Part shown: piece after piece, positions 15,061-21,937 of the stretch | Layout of the letters: every line of letters begins with the position of its first letter | Numbering within the stretch: position 1 is the first letter of the stretch | Origin: a virus | IMG/VR virus record: IMGVR_UViG_3300032524_000046 | Location: 1-32,707 of that record | DNA length: 32,707 nucleotides | Reading direction: 5' to 3' (one strand) | The notes under the pieces: model-generated | Seen by the model: only the letters and a program-made list of their open reading frames with translations | What the model was told of the DNA's origin: nothing | Databases searched by the model: none | Translations under genes and position numbers: made by a program

Positions 15061-15342
15061 TTATTTTTTGGGGTTTCTGGTTCGGTAGGCAATCCAAGAT
15101 GCAATGGTCATTGCCATCACTCTGCGGATTTGTTCTTCATTACAGCCGGAATCAAGTGCTAAAAGCCACGTATCCAGCTCTTTTGAACTGGAAGCCGGCG
15201 GTGCCGTTTCAGGGAAAAGGATTCTTGGCAGCCGCATCAGACACCAAAGCAGCGCCATGGTCGAACAAAGCAGCGCGGCCATGGCCAGCATGCAAAAGGC
15301 CATTTGGAGTGCGCATTCAAACACTAGATTGAAGGCCGGCAT
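15061..15342 (-). CDS. Small membrane protein
   Basis: This 93-residue protein starts at ATG 15342, joined to the preceding stop as TAATG. A long hydrophobic stretch covers about residues 8-33 (two helical turns rich in Met, Leu, Cys and Ala), followed by a soluble C-terminal domain (SSKELDTWLLALDSG, EEQIRRVMAMTIASW). The topology is likely N-terminal anchor with a cytoplasmic domain. A holin or membrane-anchored regulator is possible. Confidence 0.55.
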   Translation of the reverse strand: MPAFNLVFECALQMAFCMLAMAALLCSTMALLWCLMRLPRILFPETAPPASSSKELDTWLLALDSGCNEEQIRRVMAMTIASWIAYRTRNPKK

Positions 15343-15608
15343 TATTTTGCAGCTCCACGCCGGCGCCAAGCTTCAGCGGCTTTGGCACCGGCTTTGGCCG
15401 TTAAGATTTGCGTATCATGCCACCGGCGTGAGCGCAAAATGTAGCCTTTGGCTTCAATGCTGGCCAAGTGGCACGTGATGGTGGAGCGTTTCAGGCCAAC
15501 AAATGCAGCCAAGTCTTCATGTTTAGGCACGGCGCCGTTGGATTTCATCATTGTGCGCAAGCCATTGAAAACAATTTCTTGGCAGCGTGTAAGTGGTGGT
15601 CTTTTCAT
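15342..15608 (-). CDS. LexA-type winged-helix DNA-binding protein
   Basis: This encodes 88 residues from ATG 15608, chosen because it gives the ATGA overlap used throughout this operon (ATG 15632 is 8 codons upstream). The pattern LTRCQEIVFNGLRTMM, then VPKHEDLAAFVGLKRSTITC, then HLASIEAKGYILRSRR follows the winged helix of LexA N-terminal domains (LT-RQ-E-L, G-xPS-EIA--LGL-S-S-V--HL--LEKKGYI-R). There is no C-terminal peptidase domain. It is the best transcription regulator candidate in the window. Confidence 0.7.
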   Translation of the reverse strand: MKRPPLTRCQEIVFNGLRTMMKSNGAVPKHEDLAAFVGLKRSTITCHLASIEAKGYILRSRRWHDTQILTAKAGAKAAEAWRRRGAAK

Positions 15609-16054
15609 TTTTTCGTTGGGTTGGTGCGCCATGCTTGAATGCGGCGTGACCTTGCATCAGCGCGCAAGGCTTTTGGCCATTGGCCGGTTGGTGTTATTAG
15701 GTTTGACATGGCGGCGCGGGTTAAAAGCGCGCCCCATGAATTTGATTTGATTGCCGTCATGCAAACGTAATCTTTGGCCGCCGGCGCAATCCACCATGAA
15801 CCAGCGGCAAAGGCACGCACATCTTCAACCGTGAAGGCAGAACCGGTTACCCATGGCAACCGTGCAATGAAGGCATCAAACATGCGATTCATGGCCGGCA
15901 CATACCACGCATTCGCAATGCGCGCTTGGCCATTTGCTTTGCGCTCGGCGCCAGTGCGCTTGGCGGCCGCCGCATCAGCAATCACCGCGGCTTCACTGGC
16001 CGGCATTGGTGTGCCGGCAAAAAGTGTGGCTTGTTTCATTGGTTTTGGTTTCAT
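15605..16054 (-). CDS. Hypothetical protein, possible winged helix
   Basis: This 149-residue protein starts at ATG 16054, two bases after the upstream stop (TAACCATG); ATG 16039, preceded by AAACCAAAACCA, is an alternative. The C-terminal half, with FTVEDVRAFAA, then SNSWGALLTRAAMSNLITPTG, then ADARSRRIQAWRTNP, resembles a phage winged-helix pattern (ED-R, NAWGALFRRA-R-GLI-PTG, R--VW). A replication- or recombination-linked DNA-binding role is plausible but not shown. Confidence 0.55.
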   Translation of the reverse strand: MKPKPMKQATLFAGTPMPASEAAVIADAAAAKRTGAERKANGQARIANAWYVPAMNRMFDAFIARLPWVTGSAFTVEDVRAFAAGSWWIAPAAKDYVCMTAIKSNSWGALLTRAAMSNLITPTGQWPKALRADARSRRIQAWRTNPTKK

Positions 16055-16056
16055 GG

Positions 16057-17175
16057 TTAAAATGACACGTCATCATTTGCCATCATGCCAAAATCATTTT
16101 CGTGCGGGAAATCCGCCGCGCTTTGATTCTCATTTTCAGGCTTTGGCACGTTGTCTGGTGCCGCGCCAATGGGGTAACCATTTTCATCAAAGCCGTGTTT
16201 CAGCATCTTGTATTCCTTCATAATGCCAAAGGTATCAGGAACCTGAAGCATTACCATGCCGGTGTCTTCAAGAATGCCGAGAATGTCACGCGCTTCATGC
16301 AGCTTGCTCAAAGCCCATTGTGATTTGCTTTTTCTAGTGTTGTTCCATGTGTCTACACCAAAAACGGCATCATTGAATGATTTGTATTTAGTGGTTGGCT
16401 TCCACCAACCCTTTGCGCCATGGAATTTGCCAACGTGGTCAAATATCAATCCCTCCCATTTACTACGCGCTTGATGCGTGCATTCACTAAAGCACGCCAT
16501 CAGTGTATTCCATTCCGTTGGCAGCTTCACCGCTTCAGGAAACCAGCCATTGGATTGTGATGCGTCACGGATTCGCGGGTCTTGGCTATGGTTTGGCGTG
16601 CCATCGGCGTTGGTTGCTGGCGGCATCGGCGCCGCCGCCGCTTGGTTCTGGTTTTGGTTCTGGTTTTGGTTGGCCGGCGGTGGCTGGCCATTTCCGTTGC
16701 CTTGGCGGTGCCAGTCACTTGACATTTCATCGGCGCCGTATGCCCACCTTGAAGCACCGACCATGGCCAATGTGCCACGCACCTTCAAACGCTTCCACGC
16801 CATTTCCGGTGAATGCGTTGATTCTGGATTGTTCACCACCGGCAGCGTTACTTGTTCCTTGCCGTTGGCATTAGTTTGCCGGTAAAAGGTCTTGGTGCCG
16901 GTATTGAATCGACAACTTCCGATTTCCTGAAGCGTGCGGCCGGCCAATTCTGGCGTCTTCCTTCCTTCACAAGTGAAGGTGCCACGGTAAGCCACAAAGA
17001 CGCTGCCAACGTCGCAATGGTCAATCTTCATGGTGATGCCTTCCGCACGCTCAATTGCTTCAGCGCCGTTTTTGGTCACGCACCACGTATTGTGCGCCTT
17101 GTAAAAATCAGCATCTTTGCCATCTTTCAGGCCGTATTTGTCTGCCAATGCAGACATGAATTCGTTTGCATTCAT
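16057..17175 (-). CDS. Candidate ssDNA annealing / binding protein with SSB-like acidic tip
   Basis: This 372-residue protein is counted from ATG 17175, preceded by a run of ACCAAAA units. In the N-terminal domain, HSPEMAWKRLKVRGTLAMVG (about 121-140) resembles the EMAEKRAKDRAVLK helix of phage annealing proteins, with an upstream GRTLQEIGSCRF. A low-complexity linker (about 165-190, alternating N and Q, then Ala/Pro) leads to a second, tryptophan-rich domain. The C-terminus is acidic and ends NDDVSF, similar to the DDDIPF tip by which bacterial SSB recruits partners. This combination suggests a DNA recombination/replication role. Family membership needs a profile search; it could also be an unrelated protein. 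Confidence 0.45.
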   Translation of the reverse strand: MNANEFMSALADKYGLKDGKDADFYKAHNTWCVTKNGAEAIERAEGITMKIDHCDVGSVFVAYRGTFTCEGRKTPELAGRTLQEIGSCRFNTGTKTFYRQTNANGKEQVTLPVVNNPESTHSPEMAWKRLKVRGTLAMVGASRWAYGADEMSSDWHRQGNGNGQPPPANQNQNQNQNQAAAAPMPPATNADGTPNHSQDPRIRDASQSNGWFPEAVKLPTEWNTLMACFSECTHQARSKWEGLIFDHVGKFHGAKGWWKPTTKYKSFNDAVFGVDTWNNTRKSKSQWALSKLHEARDILGILEDTGMVMLQVPDTFGIMKEYKMLKHGFDENGYPIGAAPDNVPKPENENQSAADFPHENDFGMMANDDVSF

Positions 17176-17244
17176 GGTTTTGGTTTTTGGTTTTTGGTCA
17201 TGGCATTGTTGCCGGTTAAATGCTTGCACATTGTTGGTTCTTTG

Positions 17245-17472
17245 TCAACCGCCAAGGCCAGCGACAATGCCGGCGCGGATTTCACCATTGAGAAGGTTTA
17301 ACCATTCCCCTTTAGTCTTTGGCGTGTCAACTGATTCACGCTTGAAGCCGCGTTGGTATGGCTCGGCAGCGCGCCAAGCGGTTGCCATGGTTTGCGCTTC
17401 CGCTTTGGTTGGTGCGTATTGGCGGCCGACTACGGCGCCGCCACGCATGAAGGTAATGCGGTGTAGTGTCAT
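17245..17472 (-). CDS. Small hypothetical protein
   Basis: This 75-residue basic protein starts by ATGA overlap at 17472. It begins with a beta-hairpin-like MTLHRITFMRGGAVVGRQY, followed by a helix (TKAEAQTMATAWRAAEPYQ) and ends in a glycine-rich tail. The layout, two strands then a helix with AxAxxxA..WR, resembles short phage proteins that bind nucleic acid such as Arc-like or integrase N-terminal modules, without a confident match. A gap of about 70 bases with ACCAAAA repeats separates it from the next gene. Confidence 0.5.
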   Translation of the reverse strand: MTLHRITFMRGGAVVGRQYAPTKAEAQTMATAWRAAEPYQRGFKRESVDTPKTKGEWLNLLNGEIRAGIVAGLGG

Positions 17473-18269
17473 CGTTGGTACTTTGGCAATTGATTGGCCG
17501 GTGGAATCAGTCTTTCAACCAAATCCACAATGGTTTGCATTGAAGCCGCAAGCGCAAGGTTATGGCCAAAAAAGAGCGCAAAGAATCCTTTGCCGGCCAC
17601 ACGGATTTCAAGCGCACCAAAGGCGCTTTCAAGTGCCACGTTGTTGGATTCATTAAGCGGCCAACGCATGGCCTTGGCCAGCTCCACAAGCTTGGCTTGC
17701 GCGGCTTCACGTTCTCCATGCCGCGCACGGTCACGCTTCTTGGCTTGCTCCATCAGGCTGATGCGCTCGGCGTCAATCTCAAACAGGAACATGATGTGTT
17801 GCACCATTTCGTGGAATTCCCTATCAGCCATCGGCGGCTTTGGCGGCGCTGGCGCGGTGGTGCCGGCACCATACACGCCAAAACCTTCCATGCCGGCTTT
17901 CCAGCGGTCTTTAGTGTCATGTTGCCGGCCGCGTGAACGGCGGCGGCCATGGCCAACGCTCCATTGGCCGCTTCCGGCGGTCACGCTCCATGATTGAATG
18001 CCGTGCATCATTCCAAGCGTGGTATATGAAAAGCTGACACACGCGCCATCAGGCCGCTTTAGATTGAAGCAAAAAAGCGCACCAACCGGTGAACAAGTGA
18101 ACACGTGAAGCGCGCAATCACCGGTGAAGTGATTGGCCAACCGCGCCATATCGGCCGCAACCCACCAAGGCAATGCGCGGCCATCTTTCTTGGCCGCGCA
18201 TTGGAAAGTTTGAATGAGCGCCGCATCAGCGCTGTTTGCCGTGTAAGTGGTTGTTTTGGATTTAGGCAT
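17469..18269 (-). CDS. Hypothetical protein, 266 residues
   Basis: Start ATG 18269 lies 2 bases after the upstream stop. The N-terminal domain (about 1-105) has LPWWVAADMARLANHF and a beta-rich core with a tryptophan-rich SWSVTAGSGQWSVGHG. A basic patch RRRSRGRQHD (about 109-118) and a proline-rich linker follow. The C-terminal half is a charged helix (about 175-215) and a hydrophobic segment. Weak resemblance to the product of 12363-12905 is noted. There is no recognised family or active site. Confidence 0.55.
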   Translation of the reverse strand: MPKSKTTTYTANSADAALIQTFQCAAKKDGRALPWWVAADMARLANHFTGDCALHVFTCSPVGALFCFNLKRPDGACVSFSYTTLGMMHGIQSWSVTAGSGQWSVGHGRRRSRGRQHDTKDRWKAGMEGFGVYGAGTTAPAPPKPPMADREFHEMVQHIMFLFEIDAERISLMEQAKKRDRARHGEREAAQAKLVELAKAMRWPLNESNNVALESAFGALEIRVAGKGFFALFFGHNLALAASMQTIVDLVERLIPPANQLPKYQR

Positions 18270-18271
18270 TG

Positions 18272-18622
18272 TTATCCACCCTGAATCAAATGAATGCGGC
18301 GCAAGGTTTCACGGATTTCACCAAGCTGTTTGGTTCTCCCCAAATCAAGTGCATATTTGGCCAGTTTGCACAGCATGGCTTCAGCAAGATTTAGTGTTTG
18401 CTCCAAATCGTTGGTGCGGATTTCGGCGGCCGTGGTGCTTTCCCACGGCTCGGCGGCATCCACCACCGCCAGCACTTCAGTGGCAATGGCGTTGCCGTTG
18501 GTGTGTGCCAAATCGTTGCGCAATGCGTAATTGTGCAGCACATCAGAGCCACGCATTTTGGAAGCGTGCAACCACACGGAAAGTGCGGTGGCGGTGGAAT
18601 CGGAAAGTAAAATCTGTTTCAT
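18272..18622 (-). CDS. Hypothetical helical protein
   Basis: This 116-residue protein starts at ATG 18622, preceded by ACCAAACCAAAACC instead of a Shine-Dalgarno sequence. It appears all-helical, with NDLEQTLNLAEAMLCKLAKYALDLGRT at about 71-97 followed by a basic terminal helix. It is 16 bases downstream of the first gene of the operon. No function can be assigned. Confidence 0.55.
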   Translation of the reverse strand: MKQILLSDSTATALSVWLHASKMRGSDVLHNYALRNDLAHTNGNAIATEVLAVVDAAEPWESTTAAEIRTNDLEQTLNLAEAMLCKLAKYALDLGRTKQLGEIRETLRRIHLIQGG

Positions 18623-18638
18623 GGTTTTGGTTTGGTGG

Positions 18639-19070
18639 TTATTTGGTCACACAATTGGCGTGCTTGGTGGCGGCGCGCACGGCGCCATGAACCGTGTTGA
18701 ATCGGCGCAAGGTCACGCGGCTTGATTCAAAGGCAGCTTGGTGGTGCAACTCAAAGACGCGGTTGATATTCCCGCAAGTGATGTTGTTGATGGTGTAAAT
18801 GTCGCCACCATTCACGGTGGCCGACTTCATCACCAAGAAGGATGGTTTCTGCCACGCCAACAAGATGTGTTGGCATGGCTTCCGCCGGCGCACCGCGGCA
18901 AGGAATGGCGCAAGCGAGTCACCGGAAAGGCAACATGTCTTTTCATGGTAGGCGGTGCTATTCCTTACGTCCAAGGCTTGCGGCCGCACCATTGCTTCCA
19001 CAAATCCTTCCGCACCATCTTGGATGATGGAAACCTGCCAGCCGTTGGCAAAGTTCAAAGTAATGTTCAT
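18639..19070 (-). CDS. Hypothetical protein, first gene of leftward operon C
   Basis: This 143-residue protein starts at ATG 19070, overlapping (ATGA) the stop of the leader mini-ORF from repeat C. It contains several cysteines (TCC near residue 45, KPCQH, TCGN) and ends with a basic helix (GAVRAATKHANC). It is the promoter-proximal early gene on this strand, a position often used for host takeover, but the sequence gives no recognised function. Confidence 0.55.
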   Translation of the reverse strand: MNITLNFANGWQVSIIQDGAEGFVEAMVRPQALDVRNSTAYHEKTCCLSGDSLAPFLAAVRRRKPCQHILLAWQKPSFLVMKSATVNGGDIYTINNITCGNINRVFELHHQAAFESSRVTLRRFNTVHGAVRAATKHANCVTK

Positions 19071-19117
19071 TTATTCTTTCGTTTGGTTTGGGCGGCGCGG
19101 TTTGCGCTGCCAGTCAC
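19067..19117 (-). CDS. Leader mini-ORF in repeat C (16 codons)
   Basis: GTG 19117, 5 bases after the -10 box, opens the frame MTGSANRAAQTKRKNK. Its TGA overlaps the ATG of the next gene (ATGA), so it would feed ribosomes directly into the operon. The MTGS start is shared with copies A and B, and the rest has diverged into a basic tail. Leaderless initiation is inferred from spacing. Confidence 0.4.
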   Translation of the reverse strand: MTGSANRAAQTKRKNK

Positions 19118-19178
19118 CAATCAATATCGGCGCTCTTTCCCGATTGGTCAACCATAAAGCAAACAATCTTGCAACAAA
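19081..19178 (-). promoter_or_regulatory. Promoter-leader repeat copy C
   Basis: On the minus strand this shows -35 TTGACC (complement of 19146-19151), a 17-base spacer and -10 GATATT (complement of 19123-19128). The -35 is the best match to consensus of the three copies. Identity with copies A and B continues upstream through TTTGTTGCAAGATTG, then stops where the parS-like site begins. It should drive the 13-gene leftward operon 19070-13055. Confidence 0.75.
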
Positions 19179-19192
19179 GTTTCACGTGGAAC
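19179..19192. promoter_or_regulatory. parS-like palindrome GTTTCACGTGGAAC
   Basis: This 14-base site fits the broadly conserved ParB-binding consensus GTTYCACGTGRAAC at every position, with one half-site of the Bacillus type and one of the Caulobacter type. It is the only such site seen in the window. It sits directly upstream of promoter copy C and beside DnaA-box-like sequences. No parA or parB gene is recognised here, so the partner would be host ParB. Confidence 0.6.
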
Positions 19193-19267
19193 CTTTGGCC
19201 GCAATCCAGCCGCCGTGGATTCACGGTTGCAGCGGCTTTCAAGTATTCGGCCAAATGGCCGTGTGCG

Positions 19268-19287
19268 TGTTGATAACGTGTGGAAAA
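19268..19287 (-). promoter_or_regulatory. Two adjacent DnaA-box-like 9-mers
   Basis: On the minus strand, TTTTCCACA (19287-19279) fits the relaxed consensus TTWTNCACA and TTATCAACA (19276-19268) differs from TTATCCACA at one base. They are in the same orientation, 2 bases apart. Chance occurrence of one such site is common; the pair next to a parS-like site and AT-rich repeats is what makes it notable. Confidence 0.4.
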
Positions 19288-19357
19288 GTGGTTGGCGCTT
19301 TGTGCATCCATTTCCCTTGCCAACCGCCGCCGGACTCTCTACGCTCACTTGCGTTCG

Positions 19358-19399
19358 CTGAATTCAATTCGCACCATGTTCCCATTTCATTGAATTCAG
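19358..19399. repeat. Perfect 11-bp inverted repeat, AT-rich
   Basis: CTGAATTCAAT (19358-19368) and ATTGAATTCAG (19389-19399) are exact reverse complements around a 20-base loop. Five T residues follow on the plus strand, so it may form a weak terminator rightward, or serve as a protein-binding or origin element. No gene on the plus strand ends just upstream, which argues against a simple terminator. Confidence 0.6.
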
Positions 19400-19419
19400 T
19401 TTTTATGGGTTCTCTTATG

Positions 19420-19460
19420 GTTGCTAAAATCAATTTCAAAAATTGTATATAGCAACAATT
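19420..19460. repeat. Nested short inverted repeats in AT-rich stretch
   Basis: GTTGCTA (19420-19426) pairs with TAGCAAC (19450-19456), and AATTGT (19441-19446) pairs with ACAATT (19455-19460). The two pairings overlap at ACAA, so they are alternative structures or operator half-sites. The AATTGT/ACAATT hexamer recurs in the palindrome just downstream. Confidence 0.45.
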
Positions 19461-19467
19461 CTTTGTT

Positions 19468-19485
19468 CACAATTGGCCAATTGTG
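19468..19485. repeat. 18-base perfect palindrome CACAATTGGCCAATTGTG
   Basis: An exact 18-base palindrome lies 4 bases beyond the stop codon of the leftward gene 19490-19873. It could be a dyad operator for a dimeric regulator or part of a replication or packaging site. A terminator role is weak because no T-run follows directly on the minus strand. Confidence 0.6.
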
Positions 19486-19489
19486 CGCA

Positions 19490-19873
19490 TCAGCTTCCAA
19501 TGCCAACGGAAGCCGATGCACGTGCCGGCGCACTGGCCACGCCATCAGGAAAATCCAAATCAAGCGCTTCCATGGCCGCCACCATCAGGCCGGCAGCGCG
19601 CTCTTGGTCATCGGCGGTTTCAAAGTCTTGGTTGGCCAGCACGCCTTTGGCAATGCACGTTTCCAACAACCAGCGGCCAGCTTCAGCGGCAAACACCAAC
19701 CGCTCACGCTCTTGCAGTAGTCTTGAAAGAAGACCACGATTCACGCCAACATGGCCGCCGGCCATCTTTATTGGCGCCAACATGCGCAACTCATTCACTG
19801 AAAGCGCCTTGAATTTGGCGCATGGCACATCGTCAATGCGCTTGTAATTCGGTGGTGTTTTGGGCTTGGCCAT
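19490..19873 (-). CDS. Hypothetical protein, divergent to terminase operon
   Basis: This encodes 127 residues from ATG 19873 (MAKPKTPPNYKRIDD). An upstream in-frame extension to 19981 would run into the terminase start and is rejected. It is largely helical (RGLLSRLLQERERLVFAAEAGRWLLE at about 46-71), acidic at about 86-110 and with a small-residue C-terminal tail. It is the only leftward gene between the origin-like region and the terminase genes, a place where regulators often lie, but no DNA-binding motif is convincing. It is separated from the rightward terminase start by about 110 bases, in which I see no convincing promoter. Confidence 0.6.
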   Translation of the reverse strand: MAKPKTPPNYKRIDDVPCAKFKALSVNELRMLAPIKMAGGHVGVNRGLLSRLLQERERLVFAAEAGRWLLETCIAKGVLANQDFETADDQERAAGLMVAAMEALDLDFPDGVASAPARASASVGIGS

Positions 19874-19983
19874 TGTGCTGAAATCACAGTGACCTTGGCT
19901 TTGTGGCTTCCCGCGCATTAAGATGCCAAGGCAAGTTGATGGTGGAGTGTAGCGTGGAATCATTTTGTAACCAACTTGCACAA

Positions 19984-20634
19984 ATGGCGCAGATAAAAAA
20001 GAAGGTCACCAAAAAAGCGGGAAGCAAGAAAAAGGTCATCAAGAAAAAGGTCACCAAGCGCGCCGCAAAGAAGGTGCCGGCAGCCAAGCCGGCAGCCAAA
20101 AAAGCCGGCGTGCGCCGCAAGGAACCAGCCAAAAAGAAGGTCACCAAGAAAAAGGTGACCAAGCGCAAGGTGACAAAGAACCAAGGCGCCAGCAAAAAGC
20201 GCAAGGCAAATGTCAAATGGCACGCCGCCTTTCTTGTTGCGTTGGCCGCCACCGGCGATGTTGGCCAAGCGGCCGCGGTTGCCGGCGTTGCACGGCGCAC
20301 CGCTTACCATCACCGCGAAAGTGACAAAGATTTTGCAGCGGCTTGGCAAGAAACCTTTGAAACCAAGATTGATGAATTGGAAACCAGCGCAATGAATCGC
20401 GCCATCAGTGGATTGGAGCGCCACACGTACTTCAAGGATATGCGCTTGGACACTTACCGCATGTTTGAAACGTCACTAACCATTTTTATGTTGAAAAAGT
20501 GCCGGCCGGAACGGTATGCCGACCGAGCCATAGAAGGTGGCGGATTGTCACCGGAAGAATCCGCGGCCGCAATCCGTGATGCCGTTGCAGCCATGTTTGA
20601 CAGTGTGCCAATGGCGCCGGATACCGATGCCTGA
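19984..20634 (+). CDS. Terminase small subunit with histone-H1-like N-terminal extension
   Basis: This encodes 216 residues from ATG 19984; in-frame starts at 19903 and 19939 are possible but would add non-basic sequence. Residues about 5-78 are a lysine-rich low-complexity tract built on KKVTKK units with AAKPAAKKA, like histone H1 or AlgP tails. Residues about 79-145 fit the small-terminase helix-turn-helix pattern (FLVALAATGDVGQAAAVAGV, then ARRTAYHHRESDKDFAAAW), followed by a helical oligomerisation part and a C-terminal segment. It recognises viral DNA and loads the large subunit. It overlaps the large terminase start by 8 bases. The extension is unusual for this family. Confidence 0.8.
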   Translation: MAQIKKKVTKKAGSKKKVIKKKVTKRAAKKVPAAKPAAKKAGVRRKEPAKKKVTKKKVTKRKVTKNQGASKKRKANVKWHAAFLVALAATGDVGQAAAVAGVARRTAYHHRESDKDFAAAWQETFETKIDELETSAMNRAISGLERHTYFKDMRLDTYRMFETSLTIFMLKKCRPERYADRAIEGGGLSPEESAAAIRDAVAAMFDSVPMAPDTDA

Positions 20635-21937
20635 AGCCGCGCTTCCAGCCAAGTGGAACCGGTTGAATTACCACAAAGAGCAAGCAGCGTGGTGGGCATC
20701 CAACAAGCGCTTTGATGTGGTGCCAGCCGGCCGCCGTTCTGGAAAAACTGAAATAGCCAAGCGCAAAGGTGAAATGCGTGCGCTGAAATACACGGCCGCA
20801 TCCGATGGCTGGATTGTATTTAGTGCGCCAACGCACGCACAAGCCAAGCGCATTTTTTGGAAAGACTTGAAGAGCATGACGCCGGCAGCACTACAGCGCC
20901 GGCAGCCATCAGAATCAGAGCTAACCATCTTTCTGGTCAATGGCGTGGATATGACCGTGTTGGGCATGGATAAACCGGAAAGGATTGAAGGCCGGCCGCT
21001 GGATGGCATTGTGTTGGATGAATACGGCAACATGAAAGCTTCCGTTTGGGAAGAAAACGTGCGGCCAGCGCTTTCAACCCTTGGCCGGCCAGGATGGGCA
21101 ATTTTTACCGGCGTGCCTGAAGGCCGCAATCACTACTACAATTTGGCCATCAAGGCGCAATCGGAAGACCGTGAAAATTGGGGATATCACCATTGGATTT
21201 CCGCTGACATTCTAGACCCAAAAGAGATTGCGGAAGCCAAGCGTGATATGGATGAATTGACATATTTGCAAGAATATGAAGCTTCTTTCATCAACTTCAG
21301 CGGCCGCGCTTACTACGCCTTTGAGCGGTCAACCCATTGTGGCCGCACCACGTATGACCAAGACCGGCCGCTTGTGTTTTGCTTTGATTTCAACATATCG
21401 CCAGCCATTTGCGTGATTGTGCAAGAATCCGTGGCGCTGGATTTGACCATGGTGATAGGTGAAGTGCATATTCCACGCAACGGCAACACGGAAGCGGTGT
21501 GCCGGCGGTTGATTCAAGATTGGGGAAACCACCGCGGCACGGTCTTGTGCTATGGCGATGCCACCGGTGGCGCTGGCGGCTCTGCCAAGGTGCGTGGCTC
21601 TGATTGGGATATCATCCAAGAGGAATTGCGCGTGGTGTTTCGTGACCGCTTGCGCATGCGTGTGCCGCGTGGAAACCCACCTGAGCGCGTGCGCGTGAAT
21701 GCGATGAATAGCCGATTGAAGAATGTGGCCGGTGATATACGCTTAATGATTGATGAACCAAAGGCGCCGTTCTTGGTCAATGACCTTGAAGGCGTTACTC
21801 TTTTGCAAGGTGGCAGCGGTGAAATCGACAAAAAGAGAGATGAAACCATAACACACCTAAGTGATGCGCTTGGCTACTACATCCAAAAGGAACACGCACC
21901 ACTTTCCAAAACCACCACCACCAGCGTTTCAATCTGA
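20627..21937 (+). CDS. Terminase large subunit
   Basis: This 436-residue packaging motor starts at ATG 20627, 8 bases inside the small subunit gene. The ATPase domain has a Walker A-like GRRSGKT at 35-41 and a Walker B with D131-E132 (GIVLDEYGN). The C-terminal RNase H-like nuclease has D254 (CFDFN) and D311 (YGDATG), with a later aspartate probably in ETITHLSDALGYY near the C-terminus. Length and motifs are complete, so it should be active. It pumps DNA into the prohead through the portal encoded downstream. Confidence 0.93.
   Translation: MPEAALPAKWNRLNYHKEQAAWWASNKRFDVVPAGRRSGKTEIAKRKGEMRALKYTAASDGWIVFSAPTHAQAKRIFWKDLKSMTPAALQRRQPSESELTIFLVNGVDMTVLGMDKPERIEGRPLDGIVLDEYGNMKASVWEENVRPALSTLGRPGWAIFTGVPEGRNHYYNLAIKAQSEDRENWGYHHWISADILDPKEIAEAKRDMDELTYLQEYEASFINFSGRAYYAFERSTHCGRTTYDQDRPLVFCFDFNISPAICVIVQESVALDLTMVIGEVHIPRNGNTEAVCRRLIQDWGNHRGTVLCYGDATGGAGGSAKVRGSDWDIIQEELRVVFRDRLRMRVPRGNPPERVRVNAMNSRLKNVAGDIRLMIDEPKAPFLVNDLEGVTLLQGGSGEIDKKRDETITHLSDALGYYIQKEHAPLSKTTTTSVSI

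Larger units (their letters stand above)
19193..19489. other. Noncoding region, candidate replication origin
   Basis: About 300 bases without a credible gene lie between repeat C and the next leftward gene. Contents in order: two DnaA-box-like 9-mers (19268-19287), a perfect 11-bp inverted repeat (19358-19399), an AT-rich stretch from about 19360 to 19485, nested short inverted repeats (19420-19460) and an 18-base perfect palindrome (19468-19485). With the adjacent parS-like site this resembles a theta-type plasmid or phage origin. It could instead contain the packaging (cos/pac) site, given the terminase genes 0.5 kb away. Confidence 0.45.

Noticed and set aside
16641-16680. Short tandem repeat on the DNA level (TTGGTTCTGG/TTTTGG units)
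   Set aside because: It is explained by the N/Q low-complexity linker of the protein encoded on the minus strand.
19903-19983. N-terminal extension of the small terminase from ATG 19903 or 19939
   Set aside because: The extra residues are not basic like the tract and the region lies close to the divergent gene; ATG 19984 begins the lysine-rich sequence directly. Not excluded.
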